64,000 bases of DNA, from contig JAVXUO010000326.1 of the NCBI GenBank assembly GCA_033065855.1, positions 1 through 64,000 of the forward strand, read 5' to 3'. Source of the DNA: Escallonia rubra. Taxonomy: Eukaryota; Streptophyta; Magnoliopsida; Escalloniales; Escalloniaceae. The notes under the pieces were generated by a model. It saw only the letters and a program-made list of their open reading frames with translations. It was not told where the DNA came from and searched no databases. Below are positions 34,506-46,971 of the stretch, piece after piece; position 1 is the first letter of the stretch; each line of letters starts with the position of its first letter. A program made the position numbers and the translations under genes.

Positions 34506-34770
34506 AGGTATTGAATTTAGTACGACGTCTTCTATTGCATTTTTCAAACCAATATCGTGAAGGCTTGAGAGTGTTTGATAAGCCATTAGCCAAATCTGAA
34601 AAACGTAAGGCAACGAGCTATGTGTCCACTTGGTGAAAAGCTTGGATATCGAAAAGTAACAGGAGAAACATGGCGGGCGTACATTCAAGGACCAAGAGCA
34701 GCATCTCTGTAAGTAGCATTGTATTCTGAAATAACTCTATGTTTATATTTGTATGTGACAAAGTATTAGG

Positions 34771-36670
34771 GTGCATAAAATAATATTTTTTTTAAGTTTT
34801 GGGGCTAGATTGCAAATATGTTAAAGTACTAGGGTTATCTAGCACTATTGAGGAAGAAGATTTAATCTGGACCGTCCATAAATCACGGATATACGGCTAG
34901 ATCGAGTTGGCAAGAAAACTAATTTGCCTGCGAGGGCAGAATATAGAAGCTGAGAGAATGTTGTCACGTCACTGTCTGCTTGGACACTCTCTCCTTTCGC
35001 CACGTGGATTTAATTTATTGTTATATGAAACCAATTTTAATTACTCACAATTACCACTTTTCAATTTTTTAATTTGATTTTCTCTCACCAATCAGTTAAA
35101 AATTTTCTTATCAGTTTAACTTTCAAAAGGTACTTACAATTATAGCACCTTAATCAAATCTAATTATATATGTACTTTTACGGTATGAATAGTTTGTCCT
35201 CTCCATTGCAATTTACATTGGTCAGTAAATCAAACATTTAATTTGATGTTCTTCCTTTGTTGTTTGGTTTTTTGACTGATTCTGCATTTTTTTTTTCAAG
35301 AATACAAAGCAGCTGTGTAACAGTAAAGATTCAAATTTTTTTCAATTGAAACTCACATGTGAGTTTATTTTTCTTATCTCAATTCGTCTTTATGTTCCAT
35401 TGTTTCTTCTTTGCATATAAAGGATGGTTTGTTGGTTGTTTGATTTTACTACTACAGTATGAATAGATTATCTTTGGTCTCTTCATTTGTAAATTTGAAG
35501 TATCATGAGACTTCATGGCTTAGATATTGTAAAAGAATGTGACATCCGAAACCTAGAATACATAAACTGGTGATATCTCACCCAATTAAGGCCAATGGCC
35601 ACTAAGTAAGTGGAGGGGATATTCTGCTATAAGTGGTCACATGAGTCCTTTTATCGCCAAAAGAATAATTGGTCGCCAATAAAAACAACAGATGCGAAGC
35701 CTTTAACTTGGTGTATTATATTATGTCATGTATCGTGATGGGCAATATTTGGTTAGCAATTTGAATAAAGATCAAATGTAATAACTTTCAATAATTATGT
35801 GTTGTAATGGTGTGACATACCTATCTAATTAAACCATCAATTTCGGGATTTTATCACCCGCTTTCTTTCTCTTTCTAAGCCCAAAGTCATAAAACCTCGC
35901 CTTATCCCCTTAATTTTCTCTCTTCTATTCACAGTTCTCTATCTATTCCCTTAAATTTTTCCTTTCTTCAATCTGCAACAAAGTTTAAAAACGTGATAAA
36001 CCGAAAACCCTCCACAATTATCTCATTATAAATTCATAGATGTGCTCATATTTTTTATCTCTTAAAATTACTCCAATTTGTTTCATTTTTTTGTTTTTCA
36101 AATGTCTTACTAAATTTTGCAATAATCAAGCACCATAGTTATCTCCTAAAATCTCAAAAAGCAATCATGTCAATCCAATTCAAATAATTCATGCCAATCA
36201 AGTGCAAATCCATGCTCACAAAAACTCTTTAACTGTCTTGCCCAATCTATCCATCACCCACGAATAGCTCTGTATTAAAATTTTCAGAAGGTATGTTGGT
36301 CTTTAATTTTTTTTATGTCTAAATTATTTACTACCATTTTTCTCTAATTTCCCTTCATTATCCTTCTTTTGAAAAAACTTCTTTTTGTTCAACTATAGAT
36401 ATGTATTCCTCTGTATTTCATCATCCTCATAAGTTGTCTTGGTTTGACATACAAAGGCACCTTCGGCATGTGGGCATCATAATCCCCTCTTTTTAGTTGC
36501 AACTATTATTAAATTGAGTTCAATTATGCTTTAATTATTAAAAAGAATTTTAGCATTCATTGAAAAATGCATATTTGACATTTTATGGCTATTTTCTCAG
36601 TTTAAAAACTGAAAATGATTCTTAATTATTTTTTTCTTGTGCAACATAGGGGATCAAAACTAGTACTCTA
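34771..36670. other. AT-rich spacer, no gene seen
   Basis: No coding, RNA or clear repeat feature could be supported on either strand. Confidence 0.5.
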
Positions 36671-37112
36671 TTAAGGGCATGTAATGCTGATTAAGAATGA
36701 AACTACAATCCTTTTGGTCAAGATCAAGTGTGCTTCGTGTTCGAAGTCAAAATGGAATAAGAAAATCTTCAGTAGATTTTCCACTGAAACACGTCCAAAT
36801 AGGTGCCAGCTATTATTGATGATCCTCTGCATTTGTGGCTCTCTGAACACTTTTTCGTCATAAATAAAACCTATCAGTACTTTGGAATTTTCAGATCTCT
36901 CAGCCATAACAAAAACTTTGTTTAATTAAAGAAGAGGCCCTTTCGAGTGGGGAGACCCTTTGGTATAACTGGCGAAGATTATTGTTCTATGTGAGGTACC
37001 TGCGGTGAAGGGTCCCTAATTAAATTTGGAGATGAAGGTTAATTATTGGGTATGGATGGAGAGGAGAGAACATTGTGTGTTGTTCGAGGTGAAGGAGATG
37101 AATTAGAGTCCA
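36671..37112 (-). pseudogene. L1-type LINE ORF1 N-terminal fragment (DUF4283-like)
   Basis: The minus strand reading at 36907-36671 (KVLIGFIYDEKVFREPQM, then LFHFDFEHEAHLIL) fits the DUF4283 domain at the start of plant LINE ORF1 proteins. A Ser/Pro-rich stretch that would precede it starts with an ATG near 37112 but contains stops. It lies downstream, in LINE direction, of an ORF2 tail and so belongs to a separate copy. Confidence 0.6.
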
Positions 37113-37379
37113 TGGTGAATTGAGTCTCTAATGACTAATGCAATCTTGGATGGTATGAAGTTAAGAATTCAACCTAACCTATCTTGTTCATTTAATGGAC
37201 CCATAATCATCAGATTATGAAAATAAAGATGATGATCATGAGTCTTGCAAATGGGTATATGTTGGAACCAAAAGAAAGATGTCAGAGAAAAAGTGGTGAA
37301 GAAAGGTTAGAGAATAAAGGGAAAAAATCATACACGAAGTCAACTACGGTTGACTCATAAGTTGTTTTTAGAGTGCTAC

Positions 37380-38467
37380 TTTTAAGTATCGATATTTAGG
37401 TACATTATTTTGAAGCCTACATGTTGTGCCTGATCAAGGCCATCTCTTATAGCCCATAATTGTGTCGTAATGCTACGGGTTAGACCAAGTTTTTAGCTAT
37501 ACCCTTGTATCCAGTTGCCGAGTTGATCGTTGATGACGGTTCTTGCGCCAGCTCGACCCTCAGTTGTAAAAACGCTTATGTCCTTTATGAGATTGACGAA
37601 CGGCTAATTGGGGGTTTTCAAGAGATCTAGATTATTTCACAAGGTTTTGATTGGCCACAAAACTTGTTAACCAAATCGTTGAATTCATTTTCCAGTTTAT
37701 CTCCCTCGAATGTGATGGAATCAATAGAACATGTTTGATTATTAAACACTGTTTTATTTCGATTTGTCCAAATATGATGGAAGGTGAAAGTGTCCCAATG
37801 GGTATTCTAATGGTCAGATTATGGGATCTTGGTTGCTTGTGTTGCACCATTATTTGAGAGCTAGTCCAAAGAATTTTTCGGTTTATCACGGTGACCAATG
37901 TAGGACAAATTCCTCAAAGAGATTGCATATGGGGCTAATGGTGTTCAAAGCTCAATGCATCTTACGACGGAAAACAATGCCATCGTGGGTGAATTTATAG
38001 AGGAAAAATTGAGTGCTGGGGGGGTGCATTTCGTCCTCCAAATCTGGTTGCAATTATTTTGGTCATTTGTATTTTCAAGGCTTGATAGCGCAGAATAAGT
38101 AGATTTGGCAGAGCAAAGGCCATAGGCAAAGGGCCAACTTGAAGTATCCTCTTTGTGATGATAGCCGTCAGGTGTGCCCAGGTTCTGGTAAATGGAGACT
38201 AACTGGAATAATATGGTTAAATTCAAGAAAGATTCAATTTGCCATTATGGAGGATATCACGCACTTTCATAAAATCCCAGTGTTTTCCAAAATGACCAAC
38301 AAATCACTGAGGAAGTGGTCGACAAGCGAGCCACTAGTGGTACCAAAAGGACACTTTTTCCACATTTCCAGCACCAAAAAAAAAACTTCACAAGGCTTTT
38401 AAGATGTTGCTCCAAGTTGGTGAAGAGCTATTTTTCTTTTTCCCGTCTCAAAAGGACATTTGGCTAG
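37380..38467 (-). pseudogene. L1-type LINE ORF2 C-terminal fragment (zf-RVT and RNase H)
   Basis: Minus-strand readings give SPTWSNILKA (near 38410) and a SALSSLENT...WRTKCTP segment at about 38120-38020 (reverse-transcriptase zinc-binding domain). GRAGARTVINDQLGNW and LGLTRSITTQLWAIRDGL follow at about 37540-37400 (RNase H of the RVT_3 type). There are several stops and a frameshift in a C-run near 38025. The upstream RT is missing, so this is a truncated copy abutting the LTR at 38468. No poly-A tail was seen. Confidence 0.75.
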
Positions 38468-40426
38468 TGTTACTACTAAAAATATGCTCCGGAACCCTAA
38501 CTTGGAACGATGACCTGTAAGACAAAAAACGAGTGATCGTCAATTGGGGTTCCCAACAGAGAACTCTCCGATGCTTAAGTCAGAGCGCAACTACAGGATA
38601 AGAACTCTGAAACAGCATGAAAGACTATGTGTATGTCTGTGTAGTTGTCTGCGTACCTAGGGGTAGACCCATTTATATAGCTATAGGTAGGAGAATAGCA
38701 TGTCTAAGATCCTGATGGCTGAGCCTTGGGGCCAAATTCGTAAGGATCGCGTTAGGATCCTTAAGGATCGCGTCACAATCTTTGAGGATTCTTCTAGAAT
38801 CAAAATTCTCAATAAGGTAACTTGACCCAGTTTGACTGAGAATGTCGAGTGTCCCCTAATTATTGGGAGTTTATCTCTGAGTTATATCATAAGCCCCCTA
38901 CTTTCTTAGTAAAAATATTTGGCTAAGGTGTACACCAGGTGTCTTAAGACACGCACCGAATTTGTAAGGAATTTTTATTCAGCTTCTAGGGGTAAATAAT
39001 ATGTTCTTCATCTCTATGTGCTCGGGCTTAAGCTCTTGGAAGCTTAAGCCATGGAATTTCGCCTAAGTAGGTGTTAATTAGAACTTTAGCTTTTGAGAGC
39101 AAGGTCTTAGGATTTTGCCTAAGCAAGCTTGTTTGGACTCGTCTTTCGCATACGGGCCATAGGATCTTAAGAACTTTAAAGGCTATGCCCCATGGTAATT
39201 TGTCTAAGTTTTTGAATGTCCTCTTGCGGGGTTTCACTTGACACTGTAACTTTCACCTCTCCGCTATAGGGTGTTTGCTTTCTGCAAGTGTGTCTTCTTT
39301 AGCTTGGGCTGACCACATCATGCTTGCATTTTACTTTGACACTAACTCATATCATCAGCTAAGAGCTGGCAAAGAAGTCTCGAACTCACACTTGGCTAGG
39401 TTTTGAATTGACAAATAATGGTAAGGTGATAAAGTCTCACGGATTGCTTTGCCGTTTCATGGGTTAGAGCTATAGCTAAACCACTCGAGTAGAACTTGAG
39501 CTTTATCTTGCCACCCTTGGGGGCGTTTATCCCTTGAGGGACCGCCTTTAGGGGCTAGTGGAACGTAGAGTTCTAGTAAGCGCCTTTGAGAGCTGATGGA
39601 GCACAAAGCTCACATAAATGCCCTTGGGGGTTTTATAGAACTTAGAGTTCTCCCATGCGCCCTTGAGGGCTAATGGAGCGTAAAGCTCACATAAATGCCC
39701 TAGAGGGTTTGATGGAACATAAGTTCTCGTAGGGCTGATGTTGGGCAAAGCTCATGTAAATGCTCTTGGGGGTTTGATGGAACTTAGATTTATCGTACGC
39801 GCCCTTGAGGGCTAATGGAGCCTAAAGCTCATGTAAATGCCCTTAGGGGTTTAGTAGAACTTAGAGTTCTCGCATGCGCCCTTGATGGCTAATGGAGCGC
39901 AAAGCTCATTTAAATGCCCATGGGGGTTTCATGGAACTCAGAGTACACACCCTTGAGGGCTAATGGAGCGTAAAGCTCATGTAAGTACGCTTGAGGGTTT
40001 GATGGAACATAGAGTTCTCGCACGTGCCCTTGAGGGCTAATAGAGTGCAAAGCTCATATAAATAGCCTTGAGGATATGATGGAACTTAGAGTTCTCGCCC
40101 GTGCCCTAAAGGGTGGATGGAGTACAAAGCTCGTGTAGATACCCTTCTTGAGGATTACAATCGAAGTAAACAAGTACTTTATCGTCATGATGCGAAATAA
40201 GGCGCGGGGCATTGAGCCCATAACATGGCCGCTGTTATGAAGCCCGCGTGTCTGAGAGGGCACAAGGCATTTAAGCCTGTAATATTGATAATCTCATAAA
40301 AATATAAAGCCCCCTGCCTGAGAAGGTATGAATATAAAGATGGCTTTTCAACCTACATATAAGGTGTGGTCACAAGAAGACATGTATGCGTAATAGAGAT
40401 GTAAAAGACCATAATCAGTCTGCTCA
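38468..40426 (-). mobile_element. probable gypsy-type LTR with 75-bp U3 array
   Basis: In plus orientation it begins TGTTACTACT and ends CTGCTCA, with GCTAG on both sides (38463-38467 and 40427-40431). On the minus strand TATATAAATGGG lies near 38670-38680, followed by a leader containing AAGCATCGGAGAG, a motif common in the R/U5 of plant gypsy LTRs. A second, partial copy of the U3 segment lies at 51931-52130. The left edge coincides with the truncation of a LINE, so the boundary may instead be a LINE insertion point. Confidence 0.45.
39560..40150. repeat. about 75-bp tandem array, eight copies
   Basis: The units contain CCCTTGAGGGCTAATGGAG, then AAAGCTCATGTAAATGCCC, then TTTGATGGAACTTAGAG. 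Starts are near 39580, 39657, 39731, 39800, 39878, 39950, 40026 and 40103. Copies differ by 10-20 percent. Located upstream of the TATA box of the LTR, in U3. Confidence 0.85.
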
Positions 40427-40431
40427 GCTAG

Positions 40432-41830
40432 ACGAGCATACAGAGCTAGAGGACGTAGAGTCCATCTGAGCAGGATGTCACTGGTTGATTAATAAAGATG
40501 TTTAACCGCATTTTATCGGTATAATGTGCGGCAACTAGATTTGATTTATTGGTGGCATGAGCATGAGCTTGCAGCTATACCAGACATAATATCGATGCTA
40601 TCAGCAGAGGCTGACGATGTGCTCTGATTCATTATATGCGTTGCGAGCGTGCGACCCTCCATTACTACAGGATTAGATCATCAACGGGAAGTGCTATGAA
40701 TGTCACAGATAGAGGCCATTATATGACCACGAGAAAAAATATAATGTCGAGTCGACAGGATGTTGTAGCAGAAACCCTAAGCATGACTTGAAGTCGTAGG
40801 GTGCTATGAATCGATCCCTCACTTATGAAGTGGTTTTCATGTAAGTTGATGCTTGCTGGCGCGGTTTAAGCCCTTGCACCATGAAAAAATACATGACTGA
40901 AAAACATATCCTTTAAAGCAATAAAGAATATGAGTGTACCAGTGAAACTATGTATTCAACATAGGGATAAAAGCGATCTTCATACTTCGTGACCCTGTTA
41001 GGGCTTTTGTCAGTTAGACGACAGGATTGTGTTGCACTACGTACGTGTCGTAAGTGAGCTCAAAAAAGTCGTAACAGTCGATAAGATCGACATGTAATAG
41101 ACTCGCGTCAATTGGCACAACTGGACAATGCTAGACCAAAAATTAAATAGACCTAGGTCTTATAAAAGCGTGCAGGAGAAGCACTCTTTGAGAGGCTTGC
41201 TAGCGCCTAAAATTATAGTTGCTTAATTTTTTTAACAACAAATATGCTATGAAATATATGTTGTTTGAAGTCGTAGTGGCATAATAATTTTTTAAAAATA
41301 TATATATGTGATTTTAAAAAATGTGCGGCATATGTCAAATAACTAAGACATTGTTGGTCTAAAATACAAATATGCATTTGGGTGGGGTGAAAATGTTCAC
41401 GTTCAAAAGTGTGTGGCGTATGTTAAATAGGTAAAGCCCTTCAGGTTTAAGTACACATTTTGCTCAGGTTAAAAACTTAATACTTTTAACAAATGTGGCT
41501 TGAGCCGAATAAATGAAATTGTATGGGTTAAACATAAATAAGCATACTTATAGGGAGGAATACCGAATTTTTCAAAAAGGAGGGTTTCGCTTATCTGCCC
41601 ATTTCATCTTTTCACGAGCAAAGAACAACCCATGGCCTTTGGAGGTAGATCTGAGACGGCTGGTGGCCATAACGGTGAGGCGGCTTCGCGACGATTAGTG
41701 TTGAACCTTGGAGAATGGCTGGGTGGTGATGGGGTTCGCCACGGCATCGCCCCCTAGAGTAGTGGCCTCGGTAGCGTCGCATGCCTAGAGGCACTTGTTG
41801 ATTTCGATGATTCCAGTCTTATTATCTCTA
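40432..41830. other. unassigned, no gene seen
   Basis: Short open frames only. It may be further retroelement DNA; no diagnostic motif was found. Confidence 0.4.
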
Positions 41831-42797
41831 ACATTAATCTGACAACATTTTTAAGATAAATATTTCAGGCTTTATCTTAATCATACAACGACAAGACCAT
41901 GACACATGGACAAAGCCTTAACTTGGACTTGGACTCGGACTCGGGATTTAAAGACTTGGACTACATTGAAGATGCAAGAACCTTAAGTCTATTTTTCCTT
42001 ATTAACATTTCTAAGTCTTTCTTAAAAGATCTGACAGAAATTCTAGTAAAGAACCAAAACTGTTTCTTTTTGTCAAAGGCAAGTTGTTTTTAGTCGACTC
42101 AAACTTAAAATATTGTCTTTTAGTCGAAGCCAAGATTTTAGTCGAAGCTATGACTTTCAGTCGAAGCCAAAATCTTTTAGTCGAAGCCAAAATGTTTTAG
42201 TCGAATCCTTCTTTTTGCGCTTTCTCTTCCTAACGGTTCACTTATGTTTTTGTATAAAAAGGGGTCTCGAGAGCATTTATTTACTCTTGCTCACGAATCA
42301 TTTTTCTCTCTCAAAAACTCTCCCATCTTGATCTTTGATTCTCATCTATTCTCTATTGAGTGAGTTCATCTTTGAGATAGTTCATTGTAAGCTTCTTGGT
42401 TTGGTTCTTGAAAGAATATAGATCTTCCCACCTAAGAAAGTTTAGTCTTGATTTTTCCTTATTGTAACATCTGCTCAAGAAGGAGCTTGTTTATTGTATT
42501 CAAATTGTAAATCTCTTTTCATTTGTAAACTGTTGAAAACCTTGGAAGGGTTTCAGAAATTATACTGCGGTTTGAGCTAGCACCTGAAGCTAGTTGGATT
42601 AGTGAAAGGCTCGAGTAGGTCTCCCTTGCGTGGAGTGCTCGAGGACTGGACGTAGGTTGGTGGGGCCGAACCAGTATAAATCTCTGTGTTAAATTTATTT
42701 CTGATATATCTGTCATTGCTTTGTAATCTGATTTTTAAATTATACTCAAACCTGTAAAACCTATTCACCCCCATCTAGGTGTATTTAGGGACCTACA
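41831..42797 (+). repeat. 5' LTR region of the copia element
   Basis: The right edge is fixed by the primer site at 42800. The left edge is not, because the 3' LTR is missing. A TATAAAAA box lies at 42253-42260. Upstream of it (42090-42205) the motif TTTAGTCGAAGCCAA is repeated about five times, which looks like an enhancer-type array. Confidence 0.55.
42253..42260 (+). promoter_or_regulatory. TATA box in the copia 5' LTR
   Basis: TATAAAAA is followed by GGGGTCTCGAG, at a plausible distance upstream of the R region. Confidence 0.6.
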
Positions 42798-42799
42798 AG

Positions 42800-42812
42800 T
42801 GGTATCAGAGCC
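42800..42812 (+). other. copia primer-binding site (tRNA-Met)
   Basis: TGGTATCAGAGCC starts two bases after the LTR end, the standard copia arrangement. Confidence 0.9.
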
Positions 42813-42865
42813 GTGTGCTCTGGTATTTTTCTGTGACTTAATCGTCAAGAGCTAAAGATCATGTT

Positions 42866-44655
42866 ATGGAAGAAGGATCAGCAACCACAAGGCCACCCTT
42901 GTTGAAGAATGACAACTACAGCTACTGGAAAAATCGTATGAGGAATTTTTTGAGGCAGGATACACACGTATGGTATGTTGTTGAAAATGGTCCTATAATT
43001 CCGATGAAGGATGGACCGAATGGAACCAAGATTCCGAAAGGAATTCTTGAAATGGACTCTCATGAGGCGCAGCTTTTCTCCATGGATGATAAAGCTAAGA
43101 ACATTATCAGTTGTGGCCTTGACATAAATGAGTACAATCGAGTCTCAGCTTGTGAGACTGCTAGAGAAATGTGGAGGTTGTTGGAAGTTACTCATGAAAG
43201 AACAAATCAAGTAAAAGAGACCAAGATCAACATGTTGGTCCAGCAATATGAGGCCTTCAAGATGAAGGAGCACAAGTCTATAAATGAGATGTACTCCAGA
43301 TTCACATTCATTATAAATGGACTGAAGCTTTTGGGTAAAATCTACCCAGAAAAAGAAGTTGTCCGAAAAGTTCTCAGATCTCTTCTAAAGATATGGGAAG
43401 CAAAACTCACAGCCATTCAAGAGGCAAAGGATTTGAATGTGCTGAAGCTTGAAGAATTGGTGGGTTCTCTAATGACTCATGAAATTACAATGAAAATTCA
43501 TGACGAAGAAGAACCTAGCTCTTAAAGCTGAGACTTCTCATGAACCTTCAGAAAGCAGCGACGATTCTGATCCTGAAATGGCTCTCATTACTCGAAAGTT
43601 CAAGAAGTTTCTCGCAATCAAGCGAGATGGGAAGATTAGGAGAAATCCTACAAACCAATCATATCAGAGAAATAACAGTGATTGGAGTCTTAAGGAAAAT
43701 CCTGATGCCTGCTATGAATGCGGCAGAACTGGGCACATCAAAAAATAATGTCCGCAACTCAAGAACAAGACTGCAAGCAGCAACAGTCGTGATTTCAAAG
43801 AAAAGAAGTTCAAGTCCAGAAAAGCTCTACTAACTTGGGATGACTCTGATGAAAGTGACAAAGAAATTAGCGAAGATGATGAAGTAGCTCAACTTTGCTT
43901 CATGGCCAAAGATGATAATTCCAAGGTAATCCTTGAAAATCTTGATTATAATGAACTCAAGTCAGCTTTTCTAGAACTCAGTGAAAATTATGAAAAGTTA
44001 AAAGTTAAAAATGTCAATTTAAAAAATAAGGCCCTTTCTTTGATAAATATTGTTGAAGAGTTGGAAGGCGAAAAGGAAGAGTTTCAAGAAAAGATTGAAT
44101 TTTATCTTTCTGAAAATACTTCTTTAGAAAATAATCTGAATGCTTCTAAGAAGGAAAACTATCTTTTGTCTTCTGAAATTCAATCTCTCCGAGGAGTAAA
44201 AGTTCCAGTTGAAAACGAATTCTTAAAATCTCAACTAGAAAATATTTCTATACAAAAAATGAATTTAGAAAAGGAGATTGAAGATCTGAATTTTACCCTT
44301 TCAAAATTTATCCAAGGAAGAGAAAATTTGGATATTCTTTTAGGAAGACAAAGATGTGTTTTTGAGAAAAGTAGAATCGGATACGATCCTTCAAAAAAGC
44401 AAAAGGATTAAAAAAAATTCTTTAACAAAAATTTAGCTTCTTGCTCTCCATTTACACTCTGTACAGTATGTTACAAGAAAGGACACTTAGTTAAAAATTG
44501 TCCTCTAAATGTTATTAAAAATCAGTCATTCTTTTCTATTACAAAGAATAAAATGAAACAAGTTTGGGTGCCAAAATCTTGTTTATCTAATCTTCCAGGA
44601 CCCAAGAAAATGTGGGTACCTAAAGGAACGAAACCAGAATCTGTTGTAGGTATGC
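42866..44655 (+). pseudogene. copia gag (UBN2 domain, coiled-coil, two zinc knuckles)
   Basis: The first reading (42866-43525) holds the UBN2-type capsid domain (YSYWKNRMRNFL, then REMWRLLEVTHE). A frameshift near 43505 leads to a second frame with an acidic linker and a CCHC knuckle (CYECGRTGHIKK) cut by TAA at 43746-43748. After it, in the same frame, lies a long coiled-coil (43960-44330), ended by TAA at 44409-44411. A second knuckle follows in the same frame (CTVCYKKGHLVKNC, near 44455-44500). Two knuckles around a coiled-coil are characteristic of Sirevirus gag. Another frameshift near 44660 enters the protease. Confidence 0.85.
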
Positions 44656-45066
44656 TTGAAAGCAAAGGTAGATTACAACAAATGGATTCTCGACGGCGGA
44701 TGTTCAAGACATATGACAGGTGACCGCTCTCTTTTCTCACATATCACCCTGAAAAATGGAGGGCTTGTTACCTTTGGAGACAACTCAAATGGAAAGATCA
44801 TTGGTAAAGGTAAAATTGGCACCGGTTCCATATCTATCGATAACGTATCTTTGGTTGACGGTTTGAAGTTCAATTTGATAAGTATCAGTCAACAAATCGA
44901 CAGTGGACACAAAGTTCAGTTCGAAGGCTTCCAAGGCCTTATCAGTCATGCCTCAAATGAAGGTACCTTGGTTGGTAAGAGATATGGTAATATCTATACT
45001 CTATCATTTGATGCATCTGACTCTTCTCGTGAAGTGTGTCTTTCTGTTCAGCATAATGATAATTGA
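44656..45066 (+). pseudogene. copia protease region
   Basis: The active-site segment at about 44683-44720 reads WILDGGCSRHMTGD. The family motif has Ser after the catalytic Asp (DSG), here Gly. The rest of the domain follows to a TGA at 45064-45066. The frame continues without a shift into integrase, so the TGA is a simple substitution. Confidence 0.8.
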
Positions 45067-46020
45067 TTGTGGTATCATAGATTAGGTCATGTTCACATGG
45101 ATCTAATCAAGAAACTTCTCTCGAAGGACCTTGTCAGAGGCTTACCAAAATTAAGGTTTATCAAGGATAAAGTTTGTGATGCCTGTCAATATGGTAAACA
45201 GTCAAAAACATCTTTTCAAACCAAAAATGTTGTTTCCACCTCTCGCCCTCTTCAACTCCTTCATTTAGATCTTTTTGGCCCTACAAAAAATGCCAGCCTA
45301 TGTGAAAAATTTTATGCTTTCGTCATTGTTGACGATTTCTCCAGATATACTTGGGTTCTTTTTCTAACTCATAAGGATGAAGCGTTTGAAAATTTCTTTA
45401 GTCTAGTTAAGCAGTTTCAAAATGAGAAGGAGTTGAAGCTTGTAAAAATTCGAAGTGATCATGGCGGTGAATTTGAAAAAGATTTTATTCCTTTTTGTAT
45501 TCAAAATGGCATTTCACATGAGTTCTCTGCTCCTCGGACACCCCAACAGAATGGAGTTGTAGAGAGAAAGAATCGTACTCTGCAAGAAATGGCCAGAACT
45601 ATGCTTCATGAAAACTCCCTGCCAAAATATTTTTGGGCCGAAGCCGTCAGCACTTCCTGTTACGTGTTGAATAGAGTACTCATCAGACCGATTCTTGATA
45701 AAACTCCTTACGAACTGTTCTCAAATTGAAAACCAAAAATTGATTATTTCAAGGTTTTCGGTTGCAAATGTTTTATTTTGAACAATCGTGAAAATTTGGG
45801 AAAGTTCGACGCAAAATCTGAAGAGGGAATATTTCTTGGTTATTCATTAAAAAGTAGGGCATATAAAATTTATAACCGTAGAACTATGACAGTTGAAGAA
45901 TCTATGCATGTGGTATTTGAAGAATCTGACGTTGAAAAACCAAGTAAGAATGCAGGTGATGACAGTGAAGAACTCTCGCTGGACTTGAACAACAAACTTA
46001 ACGTCTCCTCAACTGAGGGG
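45067..46020 (+). pseudogene. copia integrase region
   Basis: A zinc-binding HHCC segment starts with WYHRLGHVHMDLIKKL and ends at CDACQYGKQ. The catalytic core follows with Asp in LLHLDLFGP, Asp in IRSDHGGEFE and Glu in NGVVERKNRT, so the DDE triad is intact. A TGA at 45727-45729 lies in the position where this family usually has Trp, in a W-x-P-type segment. The C-terminal part (FGCKCF, then GIFLGYS) follows in the same frame. Without the stops the domain would look functional. Confidence 0.9.
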
Positions 46021-46149
46021 GAGTGTTCAACATCTTCTCAAAATAATAGTGTTGAGACTCTGCCACTTCCAAAAAGTTGGAGATACTCTTCCAGTCATCC
46101 ACTAGAACAAGTCATAGGTAATGTCGAACGCGGAGTTACAACTCGGTCT

Positions 46150-46971
46150 ACAGTAAATCTTTTTTGTGCGGATTTTGCTTTTCTTTCTCAAATAGAGCCC
46201 AAAAATATTTTGGAGGCTCTAAACGATTCTGAGTGGATTCTTGCCATGCAAGATGAATTGAATCAATTTGAGAGAAGCGATGTTTGGTCACTAGTTTCGG
46301 CTCCTGTTCAACAAAAGGTCATTCAAACAAAGTGGGTTTTTCGAAACAAACTTGATGAAAATGGCCATATTGTTCGTAATAAGGCTAGACTAGTTGCTCA
46401 AGGATACAATCAAGTCGAAGGGGTTGATTTTGATGAAACCTTTGCCCCAGTCGCTCGACTTGAAGCTATCCGAATGCTTTTGGCATTTTCATGTCATATG
46501 AACTTCAAACTTTTTCAAATGGACGTGAAAAATGCTTTCTTGAATGGGGTAATACAGGAGGAAGTTTTTGTTAAACAACCTCCCGGTTTTGAAAATGAAA
46601 AATACCCCAATCATGTTTTTAAGCTGAAAAAGGCTTTGTACAGTCTTAAACAAGCTCCTCGAGCTTGGTACGATCGTCGTAGCAACTTCCTTACTGATCA
46701 TGGATTCTCTCGTGGCAAAGTCGATACTACTCTCTTTACGAAAATTCGTAATTCGCATATTTTAATAGTTCAAATATATGTTGATGACATTATTTTTGGT
46801 GCCACTGACAATGATCTATGTCAAGAGTTTGCTGAGAATATGCGCAGTGAATTTGATTGGTAGTCGATACTACTCAAAGATGAAAAAGGTAAAGATGTGG
46901 ATAACAAACTTTTTCGTGATATGATTGGTAGTCTACTTTATCTTACTGCTTCTAGACCTGATATAATGTTT
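46150..46971 (+). pseudogene. copia reverse transcriptase region, internally deleted
   Basis: Motifs run in order: TKWVFRNKLDENG, ARLVAQGYNQVEGVDFDETF, FQMDVKNAFLNG and the catalytic YVDD at 46777-46788. At 46861-46863 a TAG ends the reading right after SEFDW. The sequence then jumps to KDEKGKDVDNKLFRDMIG, missing the roughly 70-80 residues normally found between these segments. The RT-to-RNase H connection is therefore deleted. The reading is then interrupted by the MULE-type element. Confidence 0.9.

Larger units (their letters stand above)
29362..34770 (+). mobile_element. endogenous pararetrovirus relic (Caulimoviridae)
   Basis: The plus strand carries, in order, a tRNA-Met primer-binding site, movement-protein-like sequence, an aspartic protease, reverse transcriptase and RNase H. 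A further region without enzyme motifs follows, and a TATA-bearing promoter-like segment comes near the end. There is no integrase and there are no LTRs. This order and the initiator-Met primer site identify a plant pararetrovirus; the layout with a second downstream reading region resembles petuvirus/florendovirus-type genomes. Stops and frameshifts interrupt every domain, so it is an old inactive copy. A capsid zinc finger could not be found. Confidence 0.85.

Noticed and set aside
41513..41794. Small open frames on both strands near the copia LTR
   Set aside because: Short, overlapping, and without motif or conservation clues.
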